From 55-13 sp037190145 (GTDB lineage Bacteria > Armatimonadota > Fimbriimonadia > Fimbriimonadales > Fimbriimonadaceae), in the NCBI GenBank assembly GCA_037190145.1, contig JBBCJU010000002.1, positions 186,001 through 250,000 of the forward strand: a stretch of DNA of 64,000 bases. Direction: 5' to 3'. Under the pieces are notes generated by a model that was not told the DNA's origin, made no database searches, and saw only the letters and a program-made list of their open reading frames with translations. Position numbers and translations under genes: made by a program. Shown here in pieces: positions 50,286 through 57,937 of this stretch; position 1 is the stretch's first letter; each line of letters opens with the position of its first letter.

Positions 50286-50373
50286 TCTTGGGATCGCAGG
50301 CATCTTGCTTTCTCTTAAGCTTGGAGCATCCGACAGGCGGACCTCTGTAGGCGTCATAATCGGCTTCAGTAAC

Positions 50374-52380
50374 ATGACCAAGCCCATCTATGTAGCTGTG
50401 CTTTCTGCCGCCGCTTGCTTAGCCTCTGCCGATCCCAAACTCCCAACCATCTTTGGTGACAATATGGTCCTCCAAGCTGGAGCCAAGGTGCCGATCTGGG
50501 GAACGGCGGAACCATACGAGCGAATAGACATTCAGTTTGGAGATCATCACCGTACGGTCTATGCCGCTAAAGATGGGCATTGGATGGTAGAGCTGCGGAA
50601 CCTATCCCCCGGAGAGCCTGAGACTCTGACGGTAAAGGGCAAAACTCTTACGCACGAGTTTAAGAATGTTCTTGTAGGCGAAGTTTGGCTGGCGAGTGGG
50701 CAAAGCAATATGGAGTGGCAGTGGAACTACTTTCCGGCCAACAAAAAGCCAGCGATCGGAGAATCTGAGTTTCCGGAAATCCGTTTCTTTCAAGTGACTA
50801 AGAAGGCGAGCAGTGATCCTGTGCTCGATGTACAGGGGCGTTGGGTTGTTTGTAACCTAGAAAGTTTGAAGGGCTTCTCTTTGGTAGGTTTTCACTTCGC
50901 TCGAGCGCTCCACCAAACCCTAAAGTCTCCAGTTGGAATCATCGGAAGTTACTGGGGAGGAACTCCGGCGGAGGCTTGGACTCGTCTTAGTGCTCTTGAC
51001 TCCATGCCCGAAACCAAGTCCATGGCCGATCACTATCGCGCTGTCTCTGCCAACTATGGCGAAGCTCAAGCCGAGTATGAGCGCAAACTCGCCGAATGGA
51101 ATAAGACCGCTCGCTTTTCGGATCCAGGGAACAAGGGGTTTGAGAACGGCTATGCAAATCTGAACTACAACGATATCACCTGGCCAACGCTAAAACTGCC
51201 CCAAGCCTGGGAAGGTTCAGGCAAGAGAGATTTAGATATAGATGGCGCAGTGTGGTTCCGAAAAAAAATTCAGATTCCTGCCGAGTGGGCTGGGAAAGAA
51301 CTGATCCTTGAGATGGGACAGATTGATGACACCGATCACACTTATTTCAACGGCACGCTCGTTGGTGAGATTGGCCCGAACATTGAGAACTCCTGGCAGA
51401 CGCCCCGAGTTTATCGGGTTCCCGCCAATCAAGTGAAAGCGGGCGAGGCGTTGATCGCAGTGCGTGTCCTTGACTCAGGTGGAGGTGGCGGAGTGCACCA
51501 AGGCCCTCTTCGTATTTCGCCTGCTGTAGGTTCCTGGGAGCCTATCCGGCTGGACGTTGAGTGGAAGTATCTCATCGAAGCCAGCCGCCCTACTCCCGCC
51601 AATAGCGGCAACCCTCCCCAACAACCCTATGGCCCGAACAGCGCCATCGCTCCAGCAAACCTGTGGAACGGAATGATCCATCCCATTGTTCCGTTCGCAA
51701 TCAAGGGTGTTATCTGGTACCAGGGCGAGTCCAATGCAAATCGGGCTTACCAGTATCGGGCGCTTTTCCCGGGCATGATCAAAGATTGGAGAATGGCATG
51801 GGGAAGGGGAGATTTTCCTTTCCATTTTGTCCAGTTGGCAAACTTCATGGCGCGTAAAGATGAGGCCGGCGAGAGCGAGTGGGCGGAGCTACGAGAGGCC
51901 CAAACCATGACACTGCGCCTGAAGAACACCGGAATGGCGGTCGCGATTGATATCGGCGAAGCGGGAGACATTCACCCCGTCAATAAAATCGCCGTTGGAG
52001 AAAGGCTTGCGCGTTGGGCGTTGTATAAAGACTACGGAAAAACCGACATAGTCCCTAGCGGCCCACTTTATAAGTCGATGGAAATTCAGGGTGACCGCAT
52101 CGCGCTGACTTTTGACTACACCGAAACCGGCTTCGCCACTCTTTCTGGACAAGCTATCAAGGGCTTTTCCATTGCGGGCGAGGACCGAAAGTTTGTGTGG
52201 GCGCAGGCTAAAGTGGTGGGCAATCAGATCGTGGTCTGGGCACCTTCGGTAAAGAGTCCGGTGGCCGTTCGATATGGATGGGCGGATAACCCCGAGGTAA
52301 ATCTGATCAATAAAGCCGGTCTCCCCGCCGTGCCTTTCCGAACGGATAGCTGGCCCGGCCTCACCATAGACCGCCGCTAG
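50374..52380 (+). CDS. Sialate O-acetylesterase-like SASA enzyme
   Basis: The protein of about 668 residues has a signal peptide (MTKPIYVAVLSAAACLASAD), a beta domain FGDNMVLQAGAKVPIWGTA, then the SGNH-like catalytic core with GEVWLASGQSNMEW (Ser111) and, near the end, EAGDIHPVNK carrying the DxxH pair. A GH2-type jelly-roll insert (VWFRKKIQIPAEWAGKEL, about residues 290-390) interrupts the core, as in many SASA proteins. Such enzymes remove acetyl groups from sialic acids or hemicellulose. ATG 50374 gives the signal peptide, so the in-frame start at 50305 is unlikely. A perfect terminator follows. Confidence 0.86.
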   Translation: MTKPIYVAVLSAAACLASADPKLPTIFGDNMVLQAGAKVPIWGTAEPYERIDIQFGDHHRTVYAAKDGHWMVELRNLSPGEPETLTVKGKTLTHEFKNVLVGEVWLASGQSNMEWQWNYFPANKKPAIGESEFPEIRFFQVTKKASSDPVLDVQGRWVVCNLESLKGFSLVGFHFARALHQTLKSPVGIIGSYWGGTPAEAWTRLSALDSMPETKSMADHYRAVSANYGEAQAEYERKLAEWNKTARFSDPGNKGFENGYANLNYNDITWPTLKLPQAWEGSGKRDLDIDGAVWFRKKIQIPAEWAGKELILEMGQIDDTDHTYFNGTLVGEIGPNIENSWQTPRVYRVPANQVKAGEALIAVRVLDSGGGGGVHQGPLRISPAVGSWEPIRLDVEWKYLIEASRPTPANSGNPPQQPYGPNSAIAPANLWNGMIHPIVPFAIKGVIWYQGESNANRAYQYRALFPGMIKDWRMAWGRGDFPFHFVQLANFMARKDEAGESEWAELREAQTMTLRLKNTGMAVAIDIGEAGDIHPVNKIAVGERLARWALYKDYGKTDIVPSGPLYKSMEIQGDRIALTFDYTETGFATLSGQAIKGFSIAGEDRKFVWAQAKVVGNQIVVWAPSVKSPVAVRYGWADNPEVNLINKAGLPAVPFRTDSWPGLTIDRR

Positions 52381-52386
52381 ATTCTG

Positions 52387-52412
52387 CGACCCCTTCCGGG
52401 GTCGTTTTGTTT
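52387..52412 (+). terminator. Intrinsic terminator of the SASA gene
   Basis: CGACCCC (52387-52393), TTCC loop and GGGGTCG (52398-52404) are followed by TTTTGTTT. The 7-bp GC-rich stem plus T-tract lies 6 nt after the stop. Its arms are also the GACCCC/GGGGTC word of the repeat array further on. Confidence 0.85.
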
Positions 52413-52577
52413 ATGCCGTCCGTTCCAGGGGTCTTCGACCTCCTGGCTAAGTTCTGACATCCCTGCGGGATGAGGCGGACGTGGGGCGACGGGATTCGAG
52501 GGCGGTTTGGGATGAGACGGACATGGGTGGACCATTGGCGGAGGATGAAGTTTCGCGGGCAAAACTTCAGGCGGGGA

Positions 52578-52735
52578 GACCCCGGCGGGGGTCAAAGAAC
52601 AGAGCAGGGCGTCGCAGACCTCTAAGTGCGGCTGATCACCTTACTGACCCCGGCGGGGTCAAAGAGAATAGCCAGGGCGTCGCAGACCCCTGGATGCCGC
52701 CCATCACCTTGCCGACCCCGGTAGGGGTCGCAGCG
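52578..52735. repeat. 68-bp tandem repeat array with palindromic cores
   Basis: Units 52578-52645 and 52646-52713 have the same length and order: a GACCCCGGCGGGGTC-type palindrome, CAAAGA, then AGGGCGTCGCAGACC (palindromic with CCTGG in the second unit), then GATCACCTTACT or CATCACCTTGCC. A truncated third unit begins at 52714 (GACCCCGGTAGGGGTCGCA). Units are diverged, with one or more single-base indels. Confidence 0.7.
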
Positions 52736-52780
52736 CGCCTCCTCTTTTTGAGGCGAAGAAGACCGTTTGAAGACTATTCA

Positions 52781-52906
52781 CAATCTCCCGAAAGCTGTTT
52801 TCAAGCTCCCGAGAACCATTCACGATCTCCCGAAAACCATCTGCAAGTTTCCGAATTTCTTTCTCGGAGGCTTGAAAACACTTCTCGAATGCTTGCAAAT
52901 GGCCTA
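52781..52906. repeat. 21-bp degenerate tandem repeat
   Basis: Four clear 21-bp units start at 52781, 52802, 52823 and 52844, each containing CTCCCGAAA or a variant (TTTCCGAAT in the fourth). Two weaker units at 52865 and 52886 extend the period. As 7-codon units they give helical heptad-like peptides on either strand. They could be a relic of coiled-coil coding DNA. Confidence 0.55.
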
Positions 52907-52967
52907 CCGCGCACTTTCTTTGAACCCCAACCTTCCTGGGCGGCACTCACCGGACTGAGACACAATC

Positions 52968-53489
52968 ATGCAGGCCGTTACCGACATGGGGACACCGCGC
53001 GAAGCTAACGATATCGCATCCATCGCCCGAGAGCACTACGATACGGTGTATCGATTTTGCGCTCGGCGAGTGGGAGTCGATGCCGCCGCCGATACCGCGC
53101 AGGAGACCTTTCTTACCGCCCAACGCGCGCTCGCCAAGTTCCGGGGAGCGTCGTCGCTCAGTACCTGGCTCTTGGGAATCGCGCATAACGAATGCCGCCG
53201 GATGGCGCGGAAACGCCGCTGCGAGCCGCCGACGATCGAGCTGACCGAAACTGGCTCAGCGGAGCATCACGAAGAGACGATTATCAATCGCCAAGCCCTG
53301 CAGCAGGCTCTGGCGAAGCTGAGCACCGAACATCGGGAGGTGGTGCTGCTGCATGAGGTGGAGGGTCTGAGCTATGAGGAAGCTGCCCTTGTACTGGGCG
53401 TCCCCGTCGGCACTGTCAAATCCCGCCTCCACCACGCCTTTGCGAACCTGCGCAAGTCCCTTACCGAGTACCAGGAGGTTGCGCGATGA
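52968..53489 (+). CDS. ECF-type RNA polymerase sigma factor
   Basis: The 173-residue protein has sigma region 2 (YDTVYRFCARRVGVDAAAD, DTAQETFLTAQRAL, STWLLGIAHNECRRMARKR) and region 4 (STEHREVVLLHEVEGLSYEE, VLGVPVGTVKSRLHHAFANL). It is a compact extracytoplasmic-function factor. It overlaps the next gene by 4 nt, the usual layout of a sigma factor with its membrane anti-sigma factor. Confidence 0.93.
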   Translation: MQAVTDMGTPREANDIASIAREHYDTVYRFCARRVGVDAAADTAQETFLTAQRALAKFRGASSLSTWLLGIAHNECRRMARKRRCEPPTIELTETGSAEHHEETIINRQALQQALAKLSTEHREVVLLHEVEGLSYEEAALVLGVPVGTVKSRLHHAFANLRKSLTEYQEVAR

Positions 53490-54772
53490 ACATGAAAGAA
53501 GAATTGAAAGCTTTTGTAGACAACGAACTCTCTGAACAGGATCGCACGCGGATTTTGCGTGAGATCGAGAACAGCCCGGAGCTTCAGGCCGAGGTGATTG
53601 AGCTGCGGCAGATGTCGCGAATGATCCAGGAAGAAGCCTGGCAGCCGGAGCCGGTTGGTCTGGAGAGAACTTTGGGTGCGCTTGCCTCTGGAGGGAAGCG
53701 AACGCCGTGGTGGATGGGGCGTCCTATGCAGTTGGTGGGAGCCTTGGGCTGCCTGGTGATCTTTGCGGCGATCATGTTCCCAGTCTTTGCACAGCCGAAG
53801 GCCGCATCAAGAAAAACATGGGAGATGAATCAGAGCAAAAGGGAGGCGACAAGTGTCCCGGGTGGTCATCCGAATGTTTCTTCGGACTATCCGGCATTCT
53901 CGGCTCCTGCAGAGGAAAAGGGTAAGTTTTCCCCTCAAGTTGAGGCTGGATGGTCTGGAAGTGGGTTTAAGGACAATGTAGTGGATGCCCAATTCCGAGA
54001 AAGAGATAGCAACGCCGGTTTATCGAAGGGTGCAAATGCTCGCAGTAAACCGGTGGCTGGAGAGGCCACCTCCTCCCAAGCTCCTGCTGTCGATTTGGGC
54101 TCTCTGCCTGCCCCTCGCCTAGAGATAAAGACCGCGAATCTTTCGGTAGAAGTCATCGATGTGCCCAAAGCTCAGCAAGAGGCAGAGGCGATCACCAAGG
54201 GAGTTAATGGTCGGGTGCAGAGCAGCCAGAAGTCGGATGATGAGGGACGACTGGCGTCAGCGGAACTCACGTTGCGTGTGCCGGTTCGAGCATTCGAAAC
54301 GACCGTGAATCGACTGCGCAAGCTTGGGCGTGTCCTCAACGACTCGATCTCGGGTGAGGATGTCACGGCTCAGGTCGCAGACACAGAAGCTCGATTAAAG
54401 GTGATGCGTGCCGAAGAGGATCAGTACATTGAGCTTTTGCGCTCCACGAAGAAAGTCGGCGAAGTTCTTTCGGTGAAGGAGCGATTGAGCCAAGTTCGGC
54501 AGGAGATCGAAAGTCTGGAGGCGAACCGCAAGGTCTTGCGCAGCCAAGCCGCAGAGTCAACCATTTACTTGTCGTTGACGCAAAAGCCAAGCGAGATCCA
54601 CCCTCGCCAAGATCCAGAATGGAGCGAAGACGCTTGGTCGAGAGCGGTGTCAAGCCTCGGCGCGGTCGGTAGATTCTTGGGGAAAGTCGTCGTCTATCTC
54701 TTCGTCTTCAGTCCCATCTGGCTTCCGATAGTGGGCTTAGCTTGGTGGATGAATCGTCGGAATCGAAGATAG
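53486..54772 (+). CDS. Anti-sigma-like protein with DUF4349 domain
   Basis: The 428-residue protein has a cytoplasmic N-terminus typical of anti-sigma factors (LKAFVDNELSEQDRTRIL, residues 7-24; no zinc His-Cys-Cys motif), a membrane helix (82-100) followed by FPVFAQPKAASRK, a low-complexity extracytoplasmic linker, then DUF4349 (about 210-390): NLSVEVIDVPKAQQEAEA, a coiled coil (EDQYIELLRSTKKVGEVL), and a C-terminal membrane helix (about 395-420). DUF4349 proteins are membrane-anchored with unknown ligands. It overlaps the sigma gene by 4 nt, so it probably restrains that factor and senses an envelope signal. A terminator follows at 54781-54810. Confidence 0.8.
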   Translation: MNMKEELKAFVDNELSEQDRTRILREIENSPELQAEVIELRQMSRMIQEEAWQPEPVGLERTLGALASGGKRTPWWMGRPMQLVGALGCLVIFAAIMFPVFAQPKAASRKTWEMNQSKREATSVPGGHPNVSSDYPAFSAPAEEKGKFSPQVEAGWSGSGFKDNVVDAQFRERDSNAGLSKGANARSKPVAGEATSSQAPAVDLGSLPAPRLEIKTANLSVEVIDVPKAQQEAEAITKGVNGRVQSSQKSDDEGRLASAELTLRVPVRAFETTVNRLRKLGRVLNDSISGEDVTAQVADTEARLKVMRAEEDQYIELLRSTKKVGEVLSVKERLSQVRQEIESLEANRKVLRSQAAESTIYLSLTQKPSEIHPRQDPEWSEDAWSRAVSSLGAVGRFLGKVVVYLFVFSPIWLPIVGLAWWMNRRNRR

Positions 54773-54780
54773 AGTCTATT

Positions 54781-54810
54781 CTCCCAACACAGACATGTTG
54801 GGAGACTCTT
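54781..54810 (+). terminator. Intrinsic terminator of the sigma/anti-sigma operon
   Basis: CTCCCAACA (54781-54789) pairs with TGTTGGGAG (54796-54804), followed by ACTCTTTTA. A weaker outer AGAGT/ACTCT pair extends the stem. It lies 9 nt after the stop. Confidence 0.75.
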
Positions 54811-54979
54811 TTAGAGCTAACCTTGGTCGTATGTCAACGTTGTCGTTACACAGAGATGTTTCAGCTCAGTAAAAGCGATTATCGGACGAGGTACGGGAAC
54901 GATTTTGAAGTGAGTTAAGATTTTGATCCCTATCAAATGGGAGGTTGCCTATCAACGCAAAAAGAGATATGGTGAATCT

Positions 54980-56014
54980 ATGCGTTCGTGGATGTTTCTG
55001 TTGCTACTTTGCCTATTAGCGGTCTCGATGGCGGTTGCGCCGAGACAGAAGCAAAAATTCGACATCGTTTCCTATCAAGCCCCTACAGGCTGGAGGGAAG
55101 AGAAGGGATCGGCATATGAGGGCTATACAAAGGTCGAAGGGCAAGGCTTTGGGCAGATCGCTCTCTATCGACAAAGTAAAAGCAAAGGGGATATCCAGTC
55201 CGATTTTGATGCTCAATGGAACGAGCTTGTAGCGAAGGGAAAGACAATCTCGGAGCCCGAAAAAACCAAACCTGAAATCATCAAAGGCTGGACAATGATA
55301 GGCGGTTCTGGGACTTGGAAACTCAATGGCTCAGGTGTCGCCACAATCCTTACGGTTTTCTCAAATCAGAAAGTCTGTATATCCGTCTTGTTCAATTTCA
55401 ACGCAGAAAGCTTTGCGAAAGAGTATGTAGCTTTTGTGGATTCTTTGGCTTTTGATACAAGTAAGCCAGAAAACACGAGTGGCTCTAAGCAGGTGTCTCT
55501 GATTGGTCTGTGGGCCGACTATGTCAATGAAAATCGCGGGTACCAGAACGGGTTTCCTATCTTAACTTCAGGATATTTTCGCCGTGAGTATCTGCTCAAC
55601 GCCGATGGAACCTACACCTATCGAAGAAAAGATTGGAGCATCTTTGCCAAAGATATTCTGTTTGTTTATGAGGCGGGAACTTGGAAAGCCAGTGGCAATA
55701 AAATAACCTTCAGCCCAAGTCGAGGAAGTGGCGGCTGGTGGGCCAAGGCCGCTAGTAGCCGCACCACCGAATGGGGCAAGTTTAAGAAGGCCTCAACTCA
55801 TAAGCTTGAACCTGTGACTTACACTTTCCGAATGCTCTATAGCGATGTGATGAAGGAATCTAGCCTCATCCTAGAGAACAGCAAAGGCACGGAACGAGAT
55901 CGAGGCACTAACGGTAAGAATCTTATGAATCAATGGAATTACTCTCCACGCGAAAAATCAAAGTCGCTTATCGATAGCCCTCCCGGCTGGACACCGCCCA
56001 AAAGTCGATCCTAG
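54980..56014 (+). CDS. Secreted protein, first of a tandem pair
   Basis: The protein of about 344 residues begins MRSWMFLLLLCLLAVSMAVA (signal peptide). The first half has FDIVSYQAPTGWREEKGS and GFGQIALYRQSKSKGDIQ; the second half, from about residue 165, has a lipocalin-like pattern: GLWADYVNENRGYQNGFPIL, YLLNADGTYTYRRKDWS, AGTWKASGNKITFSPS. The downstream gene is a clear paralogue over its whole length. ATG 54980 lies 6 nt after TATGGT; the frame start at 54923 is less likely. Function is unknown. Confidence 0.65.
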   Translation: MRSWMFLLLLCLLAVSMAVAPRQKQKFDIVSYQAPTGWREEKGSAYEGYTKVEGQGFGQIALYRQSKSKGDIQSDFDAQWNELVAKGKTISEPEKTKPEIIKGWTMIGGSGTWKLNGSGVATILTVFSNQKVCISVLFNFNAESFAKEYVAFVDSLAFDTSKPENTSGSKQVSLIGLWADYVNENRGYQNGFPILTSGYFRREYLLNADGTYTYRRKDWSIFAKDILFVYEAGTWKASGNKITFSPSRGSGGWWAKAASSRTTEWGKFKKASTHKLEPVTYTFRMLYSDVMKESSLILENSKGTERDRGTNGKNLMNQWNYSPREKSKSLIDSPPGWTPPKSRS

Positions 56015-56121
56015 TCTTGTAATCCTAGGTGATCTGGAGGCTTGGTCCGATATCACTGAGTTTGGGAATAACTGTCAATAGATAGTTGCCTGGAAGAGCG
56101 GAAAAGCGATATCGTGAATAA

Positions 56122-57180
56122 ATGCGCTCTGTGCTCTGCTTGTTTTTCCTGAGCTTGTTGGCTGCCCTTTCTAATGGGGCTAGCCAAGCCCAGAAGTTTG
56201 GTATCGCTTCTTACCAAGCCCCCTCGGGTTGGAAAGAAGAGAAGGGCACCGGGTTTATTAGCTATTCCAAAATTGAGGGCCAGACCTTTGGGCAGATTGC
56301 TCTTTACGAATACACCAAAAGCAAGGGAGATATTCAATCCGACTTTGATGCACAGTGGAAAGAGCTAGTAACTAACGGAAGAGAAGTCTCATCGCCCGAG
56401 AAGACCAAACCGGAAACGGCAAACGGGTGGACCGCCATGAGCGGTTCGGGCACATGGAAACTGGATGGCTCCAATGTGGCGACGATCCTAACCGTCTACT
56501 CAAACAAGAAGGTTTGCGTATCCGTCATGATCAACTTCTCCGACGTCAACTTTGCCAAAGAATATGTTTCTCTTCTAGAATCTCTAACCCTAGACGCAAG
56601 CAAAGCGACCACTGTTGCTTCGACTAAGACAAACAGCACGGGCCTTGTTGGTTTGTGGGTGGACTATGACACAGAGAATAGGGGCTACCAAAACGGTTTT
56701 CCGATTTTGACTGCGGGATATTTTCGCCGAGAATATCTGCTCAATGCCGATGGGACCTACACCTATCGCTGTAAAGACTGGAGTGTATTTGTTACCGACA
56801 TTCTCTTCATCTATGAATCTGGAACGTGGAAAGCCAACGGCAATCAGATCACCTTTTCACCCAGTAAAAGCAGTGGTGGTTGGTGGGGTAAATCAGCTGA
56901 CGGTAGAACGACGGGCTGGGGCAAGTTCAAAAAAGGCACGACCTATAAGTCAAAAGCCGTTACCTACAGTTTTAGGTTGCACTTTTTTGAGGGCTCGAAA
57001 GACAATGTTCTGATCCTCGGTAACAACCAACCCACGGAGCGAGAGCGCAGCAGCAATGGCAATGCCAAAAATCATGAATGGCGTTATACGGAGCGTGAGA
57101 AGGCCAAGTCTCTCATCGATAATCCCACCGGATTTGTGATTCCTACCGCACCAAAAGCTGCCAAGAAAACAGAGAACTAG
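56122..57180 (+). CDS. Secreted protein, second of a tandem pair
   Basis: The 352-residue paralogue of the previous gene shares long identical words, e.g. KSKGDIQSDFDAQW, GYQNGFPIL, YFRREYLLNADGTYTYR and SGTWK. Its signal peptide is MRSVLCLFFLSLLAALSNGA. ATG 56122 lies 6 nt after TATCGT, and the box and start (GATATCGTGAATAAATGCG) resemble those of the first copy, so the promoter was duplicated too. The C-terminus ends KAAKKTEN. Unknown function; the GTW...ITFSPS region suggests a small beta-barrel. Confidence 0.65.
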   Translation: MRSVLCLFFLSLLAALSNGASQAQKFGIASYQAPSGWKEEKGTGFISYSKIEGQTFGQIALYEYTKSKGDIQSDFDAQWKELVTNGREVSSPEKTKPETANGWTAMSGSGTWKLDGSNVATILTVYSNKKVCVSVMINFSDVNFAKEYVSLLESLTLDASKATTVASTKTNSTGLVGLWVDYDTENRGYQNGFPILTAGYFRREYLLNADGTYTYRCKDWSVFVTDILFIYESGTWKANGNQITFSPSKSSGGWWGKSADGRTTGWGKFKKGTTYKSKAVTYSFRLHFFEGSKDNVLILGNNQPTERERSSNGNAKNHEWRYTEREKAKSLIDNPTGFVIPTAPKAAKKTEN

Positions 57181-57320
57181 TGGAGGTACTTGGTGTGTCT
57201 TGCTATGGACTTTTGTGGCGAGATTCAGAAACGCAGATGTTTGATTGGTAAAACTATTTCTCAATCATTCTGCAATCTCCGGATTTGCGGAATGATGCAG
57301 GGCGCATCTGCGGATAAAAC

Positions 57321-57794
57321 ATGACAACTATAGGTTCGCAAACTCTAAACCTTATTGATTTCGAAGTTTGTTTCCCAAGCAGTCAAACAAGGTGTTCTTC
57401 TTTCAAACAGAACGACCCTTTTATAGAACAATATTGGACAAGTTTTTCTGATAATGTAATATGCATCAATGTAAATCACCTGAATCCTCAATTTACTGCG
57501 GATTTCTATTTGGATATCAGTGTCCAACTTGAAATGCATATTAACGTTGCGGGGTACATTGAACTAGATTCAAAGGACCCCAGATATGTGATTTTGTCTC
57601 GCGTCCTTAGCGGTCCCGATGTGAGATTTTGGGTTGGGGCAGAGGGTGAAAGAATTGTCTATCTTGGCATAACTGCTGAAGGCCCAAATTCAGCTGTTGT
57701 TGTAAATATTGCGTTTTGCAATATGACTAATACCTTGAGTGAATTTAAGTGCGATTTGGACAAGATTCTTCGTATCACAAGGAAACAAAATTAG
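57321..57794 (+). CDS. Cytoplasmic protein of unknown function
   Basis: The 157-residue protein has no signal peptide and is unusually rich in Asn, Ile, Phe and Cys compared with its neighbours (CFPSSQTRCSSF, DNVICINVNHLNPQF); its gene is also more A/T-rich than the flanks. This suggests recent acquisition. An imperfect hairpin (57264-57296, ATCATTC/GAATGAT arms) lies just upstream. No family is recognised. A strong bidirectional terminator follows. Confidence 0.5.
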   Translation: MTTIGSQTLNLIDFEVCFPSSQTRCSSFKQNDPFIEQYWTSFSDNVICINVNHLNPQFTADFYLDISVQLEMHINVAGYIELDSKDPRYVILSRVLSGPDVRFWVGAEGERIVYLGITAEGPNSAVVVNIAFCNMTNTLSEFKCDLDKILRITRKQN

Positions 57795-57875
57795 GTTGGT
57801 GTGCCGAAGAACGTAATGCTTGATGGTTCCTACCGAACATTACTAGGAGACATTTGCGCTACCCGTAGTCGAAGC

Positions 57876-57928
57876 AAACCCCTTGGTTGATCACTTAACT
57901 TCTTGCTGGGCGATCAACCAAGGGGTTT
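57876..57928. terminator. Bidirectional terminator between convergent genes
   Basis: AAACCCCTTGGTTGATC (57876-57892) and GATCAACCAAGGGGTTT (57912-57928) pair perfectly over 17 bp with a 19-nt loop. The stem ends in A/T runs on both sides, so it can terminate the plus-strand gene and the GH20 gene. Confidence 0.85.
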
Positions 57929-57937
57929 ATATTGAAG

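Larger units (their letters stand above)
52381..52967. other. 587-nt gene-free repeat region
   Basis: Between the SASA stop and the sigma factor start there is a mosaic of palindromes: the terminator, CCAGGGGTC/GACCTCCTGG (about 52428-52449), CATCCC/GGGATG (about 52458-52471), then a 68-bp tandem array (52578-52735), a CGCCTC/GAGGCG hairpin (about 52737-52755) and a 21-bp degenerate array (52781-52906). The frames that run through it on both strands are low complexity and made of the repeats, so I do not call them genes. No clear promoter for the sigma factor can be singled out. Confidence 0.6.

Noticed and set aside
52578..52735. CRISPR array
   Set aside because: Only two and a third units, 68 bp each, with no unique spacers between identical repeats and no cas genes in the window.
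52704..52946. 80-codon minus-strand frame with heptad-like peptide
   Set aside because: The periodic peptide follows from the 21-bp DNA repeat and the rest of the frame is the palindromic array; noted only as a possible relic.
52481..53008. 175-codon frame running through the repeat region
   Set aside because: Its sequence is the translation of the 68-bp and 21-bp repeats, it overlaps the sigma factor start and has no SD or -10 box.
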